A stretch of 64,000 nucleotides of DNA, from NCBI RefSeq assembly GCF_001414055.1, contig NZ_CP013002.1, positions 142,501-206,500 on the forward strand, given 5' to 3'. The position numbers and the translations under genes are program-made. The DNA comes from Caulobacter henricii. GTDB taxonomy: Bacteria; Pseudomonadota; Alphaproteobacteria; Caulobacterales; Caulobacteraceae. Shown in pieces: positions 10,801 to 21,576 of the stretch (within the stretch, counting starts at the first letter, position 1; each line of letters opens with the position of its first letter). The notes below the pieces were generated by a model. That model had not been told where the DNA came from, searched no databases, and saw nothing but the letters and a program-made list of their open reading frames with translations.

Positions 10801-12273
10801 CTATTTTGAGATATACAGGTTTCGCAGGGCATCAGCGATGTTCTGGAAAGCTTCCAGAAGCTTGGTAGTGTCTGTAGCGTCGAAATAATGGCTGTCGTCG
10901 CTGGCGCAGGCTTTCAGGATATTTTTGATGCCCGTGTCAGTCACATTGAAGGCGACGGTGAAAACCTCGATATTCTTGGCCTTGATGTTGGTGCAGAGCT
11001 CGGCCGTATAGGTATTGGCCCCGGTCGCCGGACTGTCAGGATTTGGCGACGGCGAGACGTCATGCCGTCCGTTGCTCGCATTCATCAGCTTGGAGTTTGC
11101 ACCGTCCGTCATCAGGACCATGGCCTTGCGCGGCTTGCGGTTCAGGCCCGTGGCATCATAGGCGGCGGCGTCGGTCAGGGGCTGGGCCGAGGACAGCATG
11201 TTGAACCCCCAGGCCAGGCCGGACGGAATATAGGTATCGCCGGTGGCCGACAGCGCCGTGATCGCAGCCTTGACGGTCGAGACGGTGCTGGTCAGCGGCG
11301 TCAGCGGCGTCGCGCAGGTCAGGTTCATGAAGCCGGGATAGACCCGCAGCGGGTCGGTATCAGTGACGTTCTTGGGATAGGCGGGCGACCCGACACAGCC
11401 TGAGAACTTGAAGGTGTTGGTGGTCACCTTGTCGGCGGTGCAGGTGGTCACCGGCGTGATCGCCGTCGTGACGCAATTGATGTTGCGGCTGCAGGTCGAG
11501 GCATAGGCCACGCCGTCAGTATATTTGGTGCAGGCATAGGTCTGGGTCTGGCAGGTGGTCTTGGTCGAGACCGTCGTGCATTTGCCTGGCGTGGTCGTGG
11601 TGGTCGAATAGTCGGCCGGGACGCTGATCCAGCTTTGGTTGCGGTTGGCGATGCCAACATTGACGTACTGGGCAAACGGCACGACGCCGATCTTGACATT
11701 GGCGGTGCCGCCGACGGTGAGCTTGTCGACCAGCGAGGTCGCCGCCGTTTTCAGGGTCGTCAGCTTGGTGCCGGACATCGATCCGGTAGTGTCGAGCACC
11801 ATGACCAGCTCGACCGGTGAATCCTGACCGCGCTTGACCGTGGTCGTGGCGGTCACGGAGACGTCGGCATTGGTCCAGAGATTGGCGATAATCGGCTTGA
11901 GGTCGGACTTCACGGTGCCGATGACCGAGTTTTCCGCCCCGCCCTTGAAGGTCGAGTTGGCGGCGGGAACCGTGATGCCCAGACCGGCGATCTCCGAGGC
12001 CAGGGCGGCGTCGCCCAGGGTGTCGAGCTCGGCGTCGGTGGTGACATTGGCCCGGGCGGCAATCAGAGTCGCGGCGTCAAGCGCATCCTGCAACTGCCGG
12101 CGCTGCATGCCCACCCGGTTCATATCCAGCAGACCAAAGCAGAGCAGGGCGATCGGCAGGGCCAGAAAGGCAAACTGCACGGCGACGGCACCTCTTTCGC
12201 TGCCGCGCAGGCGACGGGCGAGGCGCAGCAGGCCAGGGGGCGGCGGCGGCAGGTGGCTGTTTGGACCGCGCAT
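10801..12273 (-). CDS. TadG-like protein with vWA domain and cysteine-rich insert (paralogue 2)
   Basis: A 490-aa paralogue of the preceding protein, with the same signal-anchor (SERGAVAVQFAFLALPIALL, LLDMNR, DALDAATL) and vWA MIDAS D161-TTGS. Between the early vWA strands and the rest lies a Thr/Cys-rich insert with eight cysteines (residues 232, 241, 248, 261, 267, 278, 293, 320) that its paralogue lacks. Disulfides in the periplasm are plausible. The start ATG at 12273 is chosen because the basic/proline leader MRGPNSHLPPPPPG directly precedes the anchor. Its role in Tad-type pilus or adhesion machinery is inferred; no other tad genes are in the window. Confidence 0.88.
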   Translation of the reverse strand: MRGPNSHLPPPPPGLLRLARRLRGSERGAVAVQFAFLALPIALLCFGLLDMNRVGMQRRQLQDALDAATLIAARANVTTDAELDTLGDAALASEIAGLGITVPAANSTFKGGAENSVIGTVKSDLKPIIANLWTNADVSVTATTTVKRGQDSPVELVMVLDTTGSMSGTKLTTLKTAATSLVDKLTVGGTANVKIGVVPFAQYVNVGIANRNQSWISVPADYSTTTTTPGKCTTVSTKTTCQTQTYACTKYTDGVAYASTCSRNINCVTTAITPVTTCTADKVTTNTFKFSGCVGSPAYPKNVTDTDPLRVYPGFMNLTCATPLTPLTSTVSTVKAAITALSATGDTYIPSGLAWGFNMLSSAQPLTDAAAYDATGLNRKPRKAMVLMTDGANSKLMNASNGRHDVSPSPNPDSPATGANTYTAELCTNIKAKNIEVFTVAFNVTDTGIKNILKACASDDSHYFDATDTTKLLEAFQNIADALRNLYISK

Positions 12274-12400
12274 GGCGATAACCCCGACGGATTCACACGG
12301 CCCTCTATGGCCCGGGTTTCGTGAACAACCCGCCAACAGGGAGCCGATCGCGACCCGCGTCAGCTTCGACAAGTGCCTCGCCGGGCGCTAAAGAGCGGCC

Positions 12401-13138
12401 ATGCCGTTCACTGCCACCGTCATGACCATGTTCCCCGAGGCCTTCCCCGGCCCGCTCGGCGTCTCGATGATCGGGACGGCCTGGAAGGACGAAGACCTGT
12501 GGCGATTGGAAACACTGGACATTCGGGCCTTTTCCAAGGATAAGCGCGGCTTCCTCGACGACACCCCTGCGGGTGGCGGCGCGGGAGCCGTTCTGAAAGC
12601 GGACGTTATCGCCGCCGCGCTCGACAGCGTGGAGGTCGGTGGACGGCCGCTTTTGTATATGAGTGCCCGGGGTCGGCCCCTGACCCAGGCGCGCGTACGG
12701 CAGTGGAGCGAGGCGCCCGGGATCATCGTCCTGTGCGGCCGTTTCGAGGGGGTGGACCAGCGGGTGCTCGACGCCCGGGGGTTCGAGGAGGTCTCGGTCG
12801 GAGACGCGGTCCTTGCCGGTGGCGAGGCGGCGGCGATGGTCGTGATCGAGGCGTGCGTTCGACTTGCCCCGGGGGTTCTGGGGAACATCGAGAGCACGCT
12901 GGAAGAAAGCTTCGAGGACGGCCTCCTCGAGCATCCGCAGTACACGCGACCGCGGACGTTCGAAGGACTGGATATCCCCGAGGTGCTGCTGTCGGGCGAC
13001 CACAAGCGGGTCGCGCAATGGCGGTCCAGTATGCGTGAAGAGACGACACGCGAGCGGCGGCCCGATCTTTGGGAAGCGCATCTCGCCAATCAACAGGCAA
13101 AAGGCGGCCCGAAAACGGGTAAGCCCAAAGGAGACTGA
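12401..13138 (+). CDS. trmD: tRNA (guanine-N1-)-methyltransferase
   Basis: A 245-aa SPOUT methyltransferase that places m1G37 in tRNAs reading CNN/CGG-type codons and prevents +1 frameshifting. The TrmD signatures are the N-terminal [14 protein letters not shown], the knot motif [13 protein letters not shown], the [19 protein letters not shown] segment and the C-terminal [14 protein letters not shown]. It lies 4 nt before rplS, the conserved trmD-rplS arrangement of the ribosomal rpsP-rimM-trmD-rplS operon. rpsP and rimM are not next to it here. Confidence 0.97.
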   Translation: MPFTATVMTMFPEAFPGPLGVSMIGTAWKDEDLWRLETLDIRAFSKDKRGFLDDTPAGGGAGAVLKADVIAAALDSVEVGGRPLLYMSARGRPLTQARVRQWSEAPGIIVLCGRFEGVDQRVLDARGFEEVSVGDAVLAGGEAAAMVVIEACVRLAPGVLGNIESTLEESFEDGLLEHPQYTRPRTFEGLDIPEVLLSGDHKRVAQWRSSMREETTRERRPDLWEAHLANQQAKGGPKTGKPKGD

Positions 13139-13142
13139 AGAC

Positions 13143-13535
13143 ATGGCTATCAACATCATCAAGCAACTCGAGCAGGAAGAATCCTCGCGTCTGCTGGCCG
13201 CCCGGGCGATCCCGGACTTCCAGCCGGGCGACACCCTGCGCGTCAATGTGAAGATCAAGGAAGGCGAGCGCGAACGCGTTCAGGCCTATGAGGGCGTCTG
13301 CATCGCCCGCGCCGGCGCCGGCATCCATGAGAGCTTCACCGTCCGCAAGATCTCGTTCGGCGAAGGCGTGGAGCGTCTGTTCCCGCTGCTGTCGCCGAAT
13401 ATCGAAAGCATCGAAGTCAAGCGTCGCGGCGTTGTCCGTCGCGCCAAGCTCTACTATCTGCGCGACCGTCGCGGTAAGTCGGCCCGTATCGCCGAGCGCC
13501 AGACGATCCGTAAGGAAAAGGGCGGCGCTGAATAA
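13143..13535 (+). CDS. rplS: 50S ribosomal protein L19
   Basis: A 130-aa protein beginning [13 protein letters not shown], with the L19 core [18 protein letters not shown], the [12 protein letters not shown] strand and [19 protein letters not shown]. It sits at the 30S-50S interface. The start ATG at 13143 is preceded by AAAGGAG (TrmD stop region), and an upstream in-frame extension is rejected. The C-terminus is ordinary for alphaproteobacteria. Confidence 0.98.
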   Translation: MAINIIKQLEQEESSRLLAARAIPDFQPGDTLRVNVKIKEGERERVQAYEGVCIARAGAGIHESFTVRKISFGEGVERLFPLLSPNIESIEVKRRGVVRRAKLYYLRDRRGKSARIAERQTIRKEKGGAE

Positions 13536-13560
13536 GCGGCCTTCTCCGAAGATCGAACGA

Positions 13561-13590
13561 GGCCCCGGCGGAAACGCCGGGGCCTTTTTC
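13561..13590 (+). terminator. Terminator of trmD-rplS
   Basis: A 10-bp GC stem GGCCCCGGCG / CGCCGGGGCC closed by a GAAA tetraloop and followed by TTTTTC. It starts 25 nt after the rplS stop. Confidence 0.93.
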
Positions 13591-13924
13591 TTTGGTGATT
13601 TTCCGGACAGTTGTCGCTCAATCCGGGCGAAATCGCCCTTAAGTGCGTTCACACGTAACTTGACAGTCCGTCCATGCGGGAGGACGCTCATCTCACCCCC
13701 GCCGCAAAGCGACGGGCTTCCAGACCGCTCCCTCTCAGGGGGTGGCCCGCTTCAGTCGACGTTCGGCGTCACTGGACAAAAAGCGAAACGAGGGCGCGCC
13801 CGTAATGCCTGCGGGACCTGGGCGCGCCCTCTGTGCGGGGCGGCCGCGTCACAGCGCGCAAGAAATTGTCGCCACCACGGTCGAAGGCTGGATTTCGACG
13901 CACGATCCGCCCTATATCCCCGCC
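13591..13924 (+). other. Non-coding leader region of leuC with an 11-bp perfect hairpin
   Basis: About 330 nt without a supportable gene. The frame of leuC stays open back to 13742, but the usual LeuC start is at 13925. A perfect 11-bp inverted repeat, AGGGCGCGCCC (13791-13801) and its complement (13820-13830), flanks an 18-nt loop. It is not followed by a T-run. A short frame from ATG 13675 lacks the run of Leu codons expected of a leucine attenuator. Promoter elements could not be assigned. Confidence 0.5.
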
Positions 13925-15361
13925 ATGTCCGGCAAAACCCTTTATGACAAGATCTGGGACGCTCACGTCGTCAGCGAGGCTGACGGTGAGGCCATCCTCT
14001 ATATCGACCTGCACCTGATCCATGAGGTCACCACGCCCCAGGCCTTTGCCGGCCTGCGCGCGGCGGGCCGCAAGGTGCGCCGCCCCGACCGCACCCTGGC
14101 CGTGGCCGACCACAATATCCCGACCGAAGGCCAGGCCCTCGGCGTCGATGCCGTGGCCGATGAAGAGGCCAGACTGCAGCTGCAGACGCTGGGCCGCAAC
14201 GTCAAGGACAACGGCATCGAGTTCTTCCCGATGGGCGACATCCGCAATGGCATCGTCCACGTGGTGGGTCCCGAGCAGGGCCGCACCCAGCCGGGCATGA
14301 CCATTGTCTGCGGCGACAGCCACACCTCGACCCACGGGGCCTTCGGGGCCCTGGCTCACGGCATCGGAACCTCCGAGGTCGAGCATGTCCTGGCCACCCA
14401 GACCCTGCGCCAGAAGAAGGCGAAGAACATGCTGGTCCGGGTCGACGGCCAGCTTGGCCCCGGCGTCACCGGCAAGGACGTGGCCCTGGCCGTGATCGGC
14501 GAGATCGGCACGGCCGGCGGCACCGGCTATGTCATCGAGTTCGCCGGCGAGGCCATTTCGGCCCTGTCGATGGAAGGCCGCATGACCCTGTGCAACCTGA
14601 CCATCGAAGGCGGTGCCAAGGCCGGTCTGATCGCGCCTGACGACAAGACCTTCGCCTATATCCAGGGCAAGCCCTCCGCCCCCAAGGGCGCGGCCTGGGA
14701 GATGGCGCTCAGCCACTGGAAGAGCTTCTCCACCGACCCGGACGCCGTCTTCGACCGCACGGTCACGATCGACGGCTCGGCCCTCGTGCCGATGGTCACC
14801 TGGGGCACCTCGCCCGAGGACGTGATCCCGGTGACGGGCAATGTGCCGGATCCCGAAAGCTTCGCCACGCCGGACAAGCGCGCCGCCGCCTATCGGGCGC
14901 TCGACTATATGGGCCTGACCGCCGGCCAGCCGATCTCCGCGGCCCGCATCGACCGCGTCTTCATCGGCTCCTGCACCAATAGCCGGATCGAGGACATGCG
15001 CGCCGCCGCCGCCGTGGTGCAGGAGGCTTTCCTGCACGGCCGCCTGGTTGCTGACCACGTCAAGGCCATGGTCGTGCCGGGCTCGGGCCTGGTGAAGGAA
15101 CAGGCGGAAGAAGAGGGCCTGGACGCCATCTTCAAGGCCGCAGGCTTTGACTGGCGCGAGCCGGGCTGTTCGATGTGCCTGGCCATGAACCCCGACAAGC
15201 TGGCCCCGCAGGAGCGCTGCGCCTCGACCAGTAACCGCAATTTTGAAGGTCGTCAGGGCCGCGCCGGTCGCACCCATCTGGTGTCCCCCGCCATGGCGGC
15301 GGCGGCGGCGATTGCGGGCCATCTGGTCGATGTCCGCACCTTTCTGGAGGAGACCGTCTGA
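13925..15361 (+). CDS. leuC: 3-isopropylmalate dehydratase large subunit
   Basis: A 478-aa aconitase-fold subunit that isomerises 2- to 3-isopropylmalate in leucine synthesis. The [4Fe-4S] ligands are visible as C350 ([10 protein letters not shown]), C415 and C418 (GCSMCLAMN). The motif [15 protein letters not shown] is also diagnostic. It starts at [16 protein letters not shown]. The stop overlaps the leuD ATG (TGATG), so the two subunits are coupled. Confidence 0.97.
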   Translation: MSGKTLYDKIWDAHVVSEADGEAILYIDLHLIHEVTTPQAFAGLRAAGRKVRRPDRTLAVADHNIPTEGQALGVDAVADEEARLQLQTLGRNVKDNGIEFFPMGDIRNGIVHVVGPEQGRTQPGMTIVCGDSHTSTHGAFGALAHGIGTSEVEHVLATQTLRQKKAKNMLVRVDGQLGPGVTGKDVALAVIGEIGTAGGTGYVIEFAGEAISALSMEGRMTLCNLTIEGGAKAGLIAPDDKTFAYIQGKPSAPKGAAWEMALSHWKSFSTDPDAVFDRTVTIDGSALVPMVTWGTSPEDVIPVTGNVPDPESFATPDKRAAAYRALDYMGLTAGQPISAARIDRVFIGSCTNSRIEDMRAAAAVVQEAFLHGRLVADHVKAMVVPGSGLVKEQAEEEGLDAIFKAAGFDWREPGCSMCLAMNPDKLAPQERCASTSNRNFEGRQGRAGRTHLVSPAMAAAAAIAGHLVDVRTFLEETV

Positions 15362-15969
15362 TGCAGGCCTTTACCCGCCTTGACGGCCGTGCCGTCCCGC
15401 TGTCCCTGGCCAATATCGACACCGACCAGATCATCCCCAAGCAGTTCCTGAAAACCGTGGAGCGCGAGGGTCTGGCCAAGGGCCTGTTCTACGACTTCCG
15501 CTTTGACGGCGAAGGCAAGGAGATCAGCGACTTCGTCCTCAACCGCCCGGAATACAAGGGTGCCAGCGTGATGATCGCCGGTGACAATTTCGGCTGCGGA
15601 TCGTCACGAGAGCACGCCCCCTGGGCCCTGATGGATTTCGGGATCATGGCCGTGATCTCGACCAGCTTCGCCGACATCTTCAACAACAACTGCTTCAACA
15701 ACGGCCTGCTGCCGGTGGTACTGACGCCCGAAGAGATCGCCGTCCTGATGGACGAGGCCAAGGGCGGCAATCACATGGTCAGCATCGACCTGGAGGCTCA
15801 AACGGTGGTCTCGCCTTCGGGCAAGAGCTTCAGCTTCCAGATCGATCCGGTGCGCAAGGACAAGATGCTGCGCGGTCTCGACGCCATCGGCGAGACCCTG
15901 CTGCACGGCAGCGACATTGACCTCTTTGAGAGCAAGCGGGCGCTGGACCGGCCCTGGCTGGAAGCGTGA
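15361..15969 (+). CDS. leuD: 3-isopropylmalate dehydratase small subunit
   Basis: A 202-aa swivel domain that completes the LeuCD active site. Signatures are [14 protein letters not shown] near the N-terminus, the [17 protein letters not shown] loop and [12 protein letters not shown]. Length is standard. Its ATG overlaps the leuC stop codon, and the leucine pathway continues with leuB 447 nt downstream. Confidence 0.97.
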   Translation: MQAFTRLDGRAVPLSLANIDTDQIIPKQFLKTVEREGLAKGLFYDFRFDGEGKEISDFVLNRPEYKGASVMIAGDNFGCGSSREHAPWALMDFGIMAVISTSFADIFNNNCFNNGLLPVVLTPEEIAVLMDEAKGGNHMVSIDLEAQTVVSPSGKSFSFQIDPVRKDKMLRGLDAIGETLLHGSDIDLFESKRALDRPWLEA

Positions 15970-16011
15970 TTCAACAACAGCTTGGCATCCCGGCCGCAGC
16001 GTAGCCGAGAG

Positions 16012-16056
16012 CCGGGACCCAGGGGCGGCCGCAGCGCGCTGACCTCTGGGTCCCGG
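16012..16056. repeat. Intergenic inverted repeat between leuD and the small monooxygenase gene
   Basis: Two perfect 11-nt arms (CCGGGACCCAG at 16012-16022 and its complement at 16046-16056) enclose a GC-rich loop. The flanks repeat the 'CGGCCGCAGCG' and 'CGCCCGGGACGAC' words, the pattern of dispersed GC-rich extragenic palindromes in Caulobacter-like genomes. There is only one copy in the window, so the repeat status is inferred. Confidence 0.6.
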
Positions 16057-16100
16057 GTCGGCTTCGCCGCCCGGGACGACAAGTGTTTGGGACAAAACCC

Positions 16101-16403
16101 ATGACCCTGATCCTCGCCGGTACCGTCCGCATCGCCCCCGAGCGCCTGGCCGAACTTCGCCCGCATCTGCGGGCCCAGGTCGAGGCCACCCGGTCTGAGC
16201 CGGGCTGCCTGGACTATGCCCTGACCGAAGACCCGCTCGATCCGGGCCTGATCCGGGTCTATGAGCATTTCACGGACGAAGCCGCCCTGGCGTTCCATCG
16301 GGCCAGCCCGCACATGGCGGCCTGGCGCGCCGCCTGCGCGGACCTGGGCACCTTTGACCGCAACCTGTCGTCCTTCGACGTTTCCGACTACCGCAAGATC
16401 TGA
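16101..16403 (+). CDS. Antibiotic biosynthesis monooxygenase (ABM) family protein, putative quinol monooxygenase
   Basis: A 100-aa single-domain ferredoxin-like dimeric alpha/beta protein. The family pattern is a first strand LILAGTVRI, a helix rich in Arg/Leu, the signature EPGCLDYALTEDP, the strand IRVYEHFTDEAAL and a helix HRASPHMAAW. YgiN-like relatives oxidise quinols without a cofactor. It sits between leuD and leuB, ending 12 nt before the leuB start, so it is probably co-transcribed with leuB. Its tie to leucine synthesis is unexplained. The first in-frame Met at 16083 is disfavoured, because the fold starts at MTLILAG. Confidence 0.85.
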   Translation: MTLILAGTVRIAPERLAELRPHLRAQVEATRSEPGCLDYALTEDPLDPGLIRVYEHFTDEAALAFHRASPHMAAWRAACADLGTFDRNLSSFDVSDYRKI

Positions 16404-16415
16404 AGAGAGCCTCCC

Positions 16416-17468
16416 ATGTCCACGCTTCTCCTCCTGCCGGGTGACGGCATCGGTCCCGAGGTCTGCGGCCAGGTGCGTCGCGTCGCGGCGGCCCTCACCC
16501 CGGATCTGGTGGTCGAGGAGGCCATCTATGGCGGGGCCAGCTATGACGCCCACGGCACGCCCCTGACCGACGCGGTCCGGGACCGGGCCCTGACCAGCGG
16601 AGCGGTGCTGATGGGGGCCGTCGGCGGCCCGAAGTGGAAGGACGCGCCGCGTCACCTGCGCCCGGAAGCCGGCCTGCTGGGTCTGCGCAAGGCGATGGAC
16701 GTCTATGCCAACCTGCGCCCGGCCTACTGTTTTGAAGCCCTGGCCGGGGCTTCCAGCCTGAAGACCGAACTGGTCTCGGGCCTCGACATCATGTTTGTGC
16801 GCGAACTGGTCGGCGGCGTTTATTTCGGCGAGCCGCGGGGCATCGTGGACCTGCCGGACGGCCAGAAGAAGGGCTTCGACACGGCCGTCTATACGACCAG
16901 CGAGATCGAGCGGGTCGGTCGGGTGGCTTTCGAACTGGCCCGGGGGCGGACCAACAAGGTCCACTCGGCCGAGAAGTCCAATGTCATGGAGTCGGGCCTG
17001 CTGTGGAAGCAGGTCATCACCGATCTGCATGCCCGCGAGTATCCCGACGTCCAGCTGGAGCACATCCTGGCCGACAACTGCGCCATGCAGCTGGTGCGTG
17101 CCCCCAAGCAGTTCGACGTCATCGTCACCGACAACCTGTTTGGCGACATCCTGTCGGATGCGGCGGCCATGCTGACCGGCTCGCTGGGCATGCTGCCCTC
17201 GGCGGCGCTCGGCGCCGCCGGCAAGCCCGGTCTCTATGAGCCCATCCACGGCTCGGCCCCGGACATCGCCGGCCAGGGCGTGGCCAATCCGCTGGCCGCC
17301 ATCCTGTCGTTCGAGATGGCCCTGCGCTGGTCCCTAGGCCGGGCCCAGGCCGCCGATGTACTGCTGGCCGCCGTCAAGGCGGCGCTGGACGCCGGGGCCC
17401 GGACGCGCGACCTCGGCGGTTCGCTGTCGACGGTTGAGATGGGCGACGCGGTACTCAAGGCGCTCTGA
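16416..17468 (+). CDS. leuB: 3-isopropylmalate dehydrogenase
   Basis: A 350-aa NAD+-dependent beta-decarboxylating dehydrogenase, third step of leucine synthesis. Signatures are [12 protein letters not shown] at the N-terminus, [13 protein letters not shown], the substrate-binding DKSN-like [13 protein letters not shown] and the catalytic-metal motif [32 protein letters not shown] precedes the start. Length is standard for LeuB. Confidence 0.97.
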   Translation: MSTLLLLPGDGIGPEVCGQVRRVAAALTPDLVVEEAIYGGASYDAHGTPLTDAVRDRALTSGAVLMGAVGGPKWKDAPRHLRPEAGLLGLRKAMDVYANLRPAYCFEALAGASSLKTELVSGLDIMFVRELVGGVYFGEPRGIVDLPDGQKKGFDTAVYTTSEIERVGRVAFELARGRTNKVHSAEKSNVMESGLLWKQVITDLHAREYPDVQLEHILADNCAMQLVRAPKQFDVIVTDNLFGDILSDAAAMLTGSLGMLPSAALGAAGKPGLYEPIHGSAPDIAGQGVANPLAAILSFEMALRWSLGRAQAADVLLAAVKAALDAGARTRDLGGSLSTVEMGDAVLKAL

Positions 17469-17472
17469 TTTA

Positions 17473-17494
17473 GATCCTCCCCCAGAGGGGGGAA
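17473..17494. repeat. Partial copy of the C5/G5 extragenic hairpin module
   Basis: A short inverted repeat TCCCCC-AGAG-GGGGGA just after leuB, followed by GAAG. It resembles the inner hairpin of the repeat units near 37264 and 37896. It may end leuB transcripts, but no T-run follows. Confidence 0.45.
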
Positions 17495-17573
17495 GCATCT
17501 ATCGCTTCAACCTCTTCCCCAACCCCTGCACTACGCCCTAGGCTCTTCCCAACGATAAGAGGGAGCGCCGCGC

Positions 17574-19211
<1,638 letters not shown>

Positions 19212-19266
19212 CGAACGGCGGTTTTCCAAGCCTGATCGCCTCGGCTGGACAGTGAGGGGGCACGCC

Positions 19267-21441
19267 ATGCGAAAGGTCTTGTTGGCCTTGGGCCTGAGTG
19301 CGGCTGTGGCCTTGCCGGCCGTGGCGCAGCAGGTGCCGACCGCCCCGGTCCAGCCCGTTACGGATGTCTATTTCGGTGAAACCGTCGTCGACGGCTATCG
19401 CTGGATGGAGGCCCGCCCGCCCGAGTTCGACGCCTGGATGAAGGCTCAGGACGCAGTCACCCGCAGCGAGATCGCCGCCCTGCCCGGGCGCAAGGCCCTG
19501 GGGGACGAGATCGCCGCGATCAGCGCTGCGGCGGTCGTGCCGTCGCGGCCCGTGCAGCGTGGCGACCAGCTCTATTTCCAGAAGCGCCCGTCCGGCGCGT
19601 CGGTGAATCGGCTCTATGTCCGCAACATTGCCGGGGGACCGATCCGCGAGCTGATCGCTCCCGACAGGCTGTCGGACGAGGGCGGTGCGGCCAGCCTGCA
19701 GGCCGTCTCGCCGTCGCCGGACAACCGCTACCTGGCCTATACCATTGGCCGGGGCGGCTCTGAGGATGCGGTCCTTCACGTGATGGAGATCGCCACCGGC
19801 AAGGTCCTTGCCGAGGCCATCGACGGGACCCGGTTCGCCCTGCCGGAGTGGGCACCTGACAGTAAGAGCTTTTACTATTCGCGTCTGAAGGCCCCAGGGC
19901 CCGGCGACGATCCGGAGGACCGCTTCAAGGACCAGGCCCTCTGGCGGCATGTGGTCGGCGAGGATCCTGCCCGCGACCAGCTGGTATTCGAGGCCAGCCG
20001 CCCGGACAGTACACTCGGCCGTGACGGCGGGCCGTTGCTCTACTGGCCGGCCCGATCGAACTGGGTGTTCGCCTTCATCTTCGATGGTGTCTCGCCCTAT
20101 GGTCTGGCCTGGGTGTCGCCAGCCACTGCGGTTGCGGCCGGCAAGCCGGTCTGGAGAAAAATCGCCGCGGCTGAGGACCGGCTGATGCTGGTGGGCCTGG
20201 GCGGTGATCAGGCTGCCCTTCCTGTCGTTCGCGGAGACCGGGCCTGGGTCGCGACGACCCTGAATGCGCCGCTGGGCCGGTTTGTCGACCTCGATCTCAA
20301 GGCCCCGGACTTTGCCCGGGCCTCTGAAATCGCCTCCGGAACCGGCGGGGCCCTTGTCGCGGCCACGCCGGCGACGGACGGGCTCTATGTCGTCCGGGCC
20401 GAGGGCGGAGCCTATGATGTTCAGCGCCTGGGCTGGGATCGCAGCCTGACACGCCTTGCGACGCCGTTCCCGGCCAGCATCGGCTTCAGCACCAGCGATC
20501 CGGACCGGTCCGGAGTGGTCATGGGCCTGGAGTCCTGGGCCCGGCCGTCGGAACTCTTCCAGTTCGCGGGCAATGGCCCGGCGCGCAGCCTGGCCCTCGC
20601 CGAGCCCATGCCGGTCGACCTGTCCGACATCGTCATCGAGCGGATCGAGGGGCGAGCCGCCGACGGGACCCGCATCCCGGTCGACATCATGCGCCTGAAG
20701 TCTCTGAAGCTGGACGGTCGGTCTCCGACCATGCTGGAGGGCTATGGGGCCTATGGCGTTTCCAGCGATCCGATCTTCTCGGCCCGCCTGATCCCGTTCG
20801 TGAAGCGCGGCGGGATCTACGCCTCGGCCGTGGTCCGGGGCGGCGGCGAATATGGCGAGGCCTGGCACCTGGCCGGCAAGGAGGCCAGCAAGCCCAACAC
20901 CTGGCGCGACTTCATTGCCGCCGCCGAGGCCCTGATCGACAAGGGCTATACCTCGAAAGACCGCCTGGCCGGATCGGGCACCAGCGCCGGCGGCATCCTG
21001 ATCGGCCGGGCCGTCACCGAACGTCCGGACCTGTTTGCCGCCGCCTTCATGGGCGTACCGATGACCGACATGCTCCGTTTCGAGACCACGCCCGGCGGTC
21101 CGGCCAATGTCGCCGAGTTCGGCTCCATCGCCACGCCGGAGGGCTATCGCGCCCTCAAGGTCATGAGCCCGCTGGTCCATGTCGCCGACGGGGTGCGCTA
21201 TCCGCCGATCCTGATCACCGCCGGCATGAACGATGGCCGGGTGCCGGCCTGGGTTCCGGCCAAGATGGCGGCGCGGCTGCAGGCCGCCAGCACCGGCGGT
21301 CCCGTGCGCCTGCGGGTCGATTTCGACGCCGGCCACGGCATCGGCTCGACCAAGGGCCAGCGCGATGCCCAGGCCGCGGACATCCAGGCCTTCCTGCTAC
21401 AGGCCCTGGGCGAACCGGATTTCCAGCCGCTACGGCCTTAG
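19267..21441 (+). CDS. Secreted prolyl oligopeptidase family serine peptidase (S9)
   Basis: A 724-aa periplasmic or secreted enzyme. A Sec signal peptide MRKVLLALGLSAAVALPAVAQQ is followed by a beta-propeller region (about residues 25-430) and an alpha/beta-hydrolase domain. The nucleophile Ser573 lies in GSGTSAGG, where classical family members have GGSNGG. The Asp and His of the triad are probably in MNDGRVP and DAGHG. The ATG at 19267 is chosen because GAGGGGG lies about 7 nt upstream and the signal peptide starts there. Likely monocistronic; substrate unknown. Confidence 0.93.
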   Translation: MRKVLLALGLSAAVALPAVAQQVPTAPVQPVTDVYFGETVVDGYRWMEARPPEFDAWMKAQDAVTRSEIAALPGRKALGDEIAAISAAAVVPSRPVQRGDQLYFQKRPSGASVNRLYVRNIAGGPIRELIAPDRLSDEGGAASLQAVSPSPDNRYLAYTIGRGGSEDAVLHVMEIATGKVLAEAIDGTRFALPEWAPDSKSFYYSRLKAPGPGDDPEDRFKDQALWRHVVGEDPARDQLVFEASRPDSTLGRDGGPLLYWPARSNWVFAFIFDGVSPYGLAWVSPATAVAAGKPVWRKIAAAEDRLMLVGLGGDQAALPVVRGDRAWVATTLNAPLGRFVDLDLKAPDFARASEIASGTGGALVAATPATDGLYVVRAEGGAYDVQRLGWDRSLTRLATPFPASIGFSTSDPDRSGVVMGLESWARPSELFQFAGNGPARSLALAEPMPVDLSDIVIERIEGRAADGTRIPVDIMRLKSLKLDGRSPTMLEGYGAYGVSSDPIFSARLIPFVKRGGIYASAVVRGGGEYGEAWHLAGKEASKPNTWRDFIAAAEALIDKGYTSKDRLAGSGTSAGGILIGRAVTERPDLFAAAFMGVPMTDMLRFETTPGGPANVAEFGSIATPEGYRALKVMSPLVHVADGVRYPPILITAGMNDGRVPAWVPAKMAARLQAASTGGPVRLRVDFDAGHGIGSTKGQRDAQAADIQAFLLQALGEPDFQPLRP

Positions 21442-21576
21442 GGCGTGGGGGAAAAATTGCCGCACCCGGCCTGTTCTATCAGGGCTCGCAGAAACCCTTG
21501 CCTTGCCTCGAGCGCTTTGGGGGCGTAACGGGTCGCCATCTTCCAGGGTCGGAAGACAATCGAATTGGAGACCGCT

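Noticed and set aside
13675..13800. Short frame upstream of leuC as a leucine leader peptide
   Set aside because: No run of leucine codons and no antiterminator/terminator pair is visible.
13742..13924. N-terminal extension of LeuC by 61 codons
   Set aside because: LeuC proteins begin at the [16 protein letters not shown] equivalent, and the extension contains a GC hairpin with no family similarity.
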